Positions 55,098-55,751 of a stretch of 55,751 nt of DNA are shown piece after piece (the stretch's first letter is position 1; every line of letters starts with the position of its first letter). The stretch comes from Thermosinus carboxydivorans Nor1 (GTDB lineage Bacteria > Bacillota > Negativicutes > Sporomusales > Thermosinaceae), in contig NZ_AAWL01000014.1 of the NCBI RefSeq assembly GCF_000169155.1, forward strand, positions 1 through 55,751, in the 5' to 3' direction. The notes below the pieces were generated by a model. The model did not search any database. It was not told the DNA's origin and worked only from the letters and a program-made list of their open reading frames with translations. The position numbers and the translations under genes were made by a program.

Positions 55098-55479
55098 TGC
55101 AACTCCTCCTTTAGCTTCTTAACAAAAGGAATGTCTGCCGGGGCAAAATCGTAGTTTTCTAGTTCATATGGTTTTACCCACTTTATTTGACTGTGTGCCG
55201 TCGGTTTATATTCACCATCAATCCATTGTGCCTTATATGCGAGGAGTTTTATTTCTTCCATATCATATTGATATACACTTTACCAAAGAAATCATTCACT
55301 TCAATGTTAATACCAAGTTCCTCGTTAATTTCACGTATCAAACATTCTTCCGGAGTTTCGCCAGACTCAATTTTACCTCCAGGAAACTCCCATTTACCGG
55401 CCAACTTTTGATTTTCAGCCCTTTGAGCTATCAATACTTTCCCATCATTTATAATAATCGCTGCAGTAACTTCTTTCAT
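55094..55479 (-). pseudogene. NUDIX hydrolase (MutT/8-oxo-dGTPase type), single-base frameshift
   Basis: From ATG 55479 the frame carries the whole Nudix box, GGKIESGETPEECLIREINEE as G-x5-E-x7-REUXEE. It then ends early at 55249. With one base added near 55270-55277, the frame continues as YQYDMEEIKLLAYKAQWIDG and on to a stop at 55094, giving 128 residues, a normal MutT length. It overlaps the SRA-HNH start by 4 bases, so the two genes form an operon. The site is not a long homopolymer, so true inactivation is possible. Confidence 0.8.
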
Positions 55480-55595
55480 GTGTTGTATCTCCTGTTCGTG
55501 CAAAATAACGGATAAACCCCTTAATTTTGGAGTCTTGTCTTAAAATGCTCACTATCTCACAGACACACGTGTTTTTTCACGCTTTCTCATATGCG

Positions 55596-55623
55596 AGTAT
55601 AGCCCATGCTTGTCATATGTCAA
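55596..55623 (-). promoter_or_regulatory. Promoter of the NUDIX-SRA-HNH operon
   Basis: On the minus strand TTGACA (55623-55618), a 16-base spacer and TATACT (55601-55596) lie about 120 bases upstream of the NUDIX start. The -35 is part of an inverted repeat (see findings). Confidence 0.7.
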
Positions 55624-55658
55624 GGCACGCTTCGCTCTGCTAATAGCAGGCCTTGACA
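55618..55658. repeat. Inverted repeat with divergent TTGACA boxes
   Basis: TGTCAAGGC (55618-55626) and GCCTTGACA (55650-55658) are perfect inverted arms. Each contains a -35-like TTGACA, pointing outwards. Beyond this, to 55751, no gene is seen. Confidence 0.5.
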
Positions 55659-55751
55659 TCATGACTGCGCATAAGCTTTAGTGCCATTAGCGAAAGCTTG
55701 TTAAACCTTAACTATAAACGGGCTTTTTCCGGCAACCAAGGCGTTAAACCT

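Overview
The window looks like a chromosomal segment of a spore-forming, Gram-negative-walled Firmicute of the class Negativicutes, probably the Sporomusaceae. This is inferred from the 16S rRNA 5' part at the left edge, a CwlD-type amidase, a spore-former-style NHEJ operon, T-box leaders and the general protein flavour; genus is not claimed. Most of the window has mid GC content; the last ~6 kb is visibly more AT-rich.

Layout. 1-880: 5' third of a 16S rRNA gene (minus strand) and its two promoters. 0.9-4.5 kb: two radical SAM genes and a cwlD-like amidase. 4.6-9.9 kb: pepF, a frameshifted zinc-ribbon gene, and a three-gene NHEJ operon (ligase, Ku, LigD-type polymerase). 9.9-15.6 kb (minus): pckA, thrC with a B3/4-domain gene, ybaK, and a DUF362 ferredoxin-like gene. 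15.6-30.4 kb (minus): a long aromatic amino-acid block in three stacked units. Each unit has its own promoter and its own T-box: Trp (trpDFCBAEG), Phe (pheA) and Tyr (aroF-tyrA-ABC transporter-aroA-small regulator). The specifier codons can be read as TTC for pheA and TAC for aroF; TGG is likely for trp. 30.5-36.4 kb: threonine dehydratase, NAD synthetase, a radical SAM gene, a frameshifted zinc-ribbon membrane protein and an unknown 510-residue protein. 36.8-43.9 kb: an AbrB-type membrane protein, then a sigma-54-controlled sugar-acid operon (split UxaA-type dehydratase, KdgT permease, LarA-like racemase/epimerase) divergent from a PrpR-like activator. 44-49.8 kb: a response-regulator diguanylate cyclase, gene remnants, and a UspA/YeiH/DsrE/LysR cluster, all lying between two copies of a short direct repeat. 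50-55.5 kb (minus): a probable defence island with a 1260-residue PD-(D/E)xK-like protein, an SRA-HNH restriction endonuclease and a frameshifted NUDIX gene.

The most unusual points are: a Trp T-box whose antiterminator/terminator half is duplicated in tandem behind a single Stem I; a trpF that can only start at a non-standard codon (probably ATT); a sulfonate/nitrate-type ABC transporter placed under tyrosine T-box control; a LarA homologue in an aldonate-dehydratase operon behind a perfect 22-bp inverted repeat; and the defence island. Four otherwise good genes carry single-base frameshifts, three of them next to short homopolymers, so sequence error must be excluded before calling them pseudogenes.
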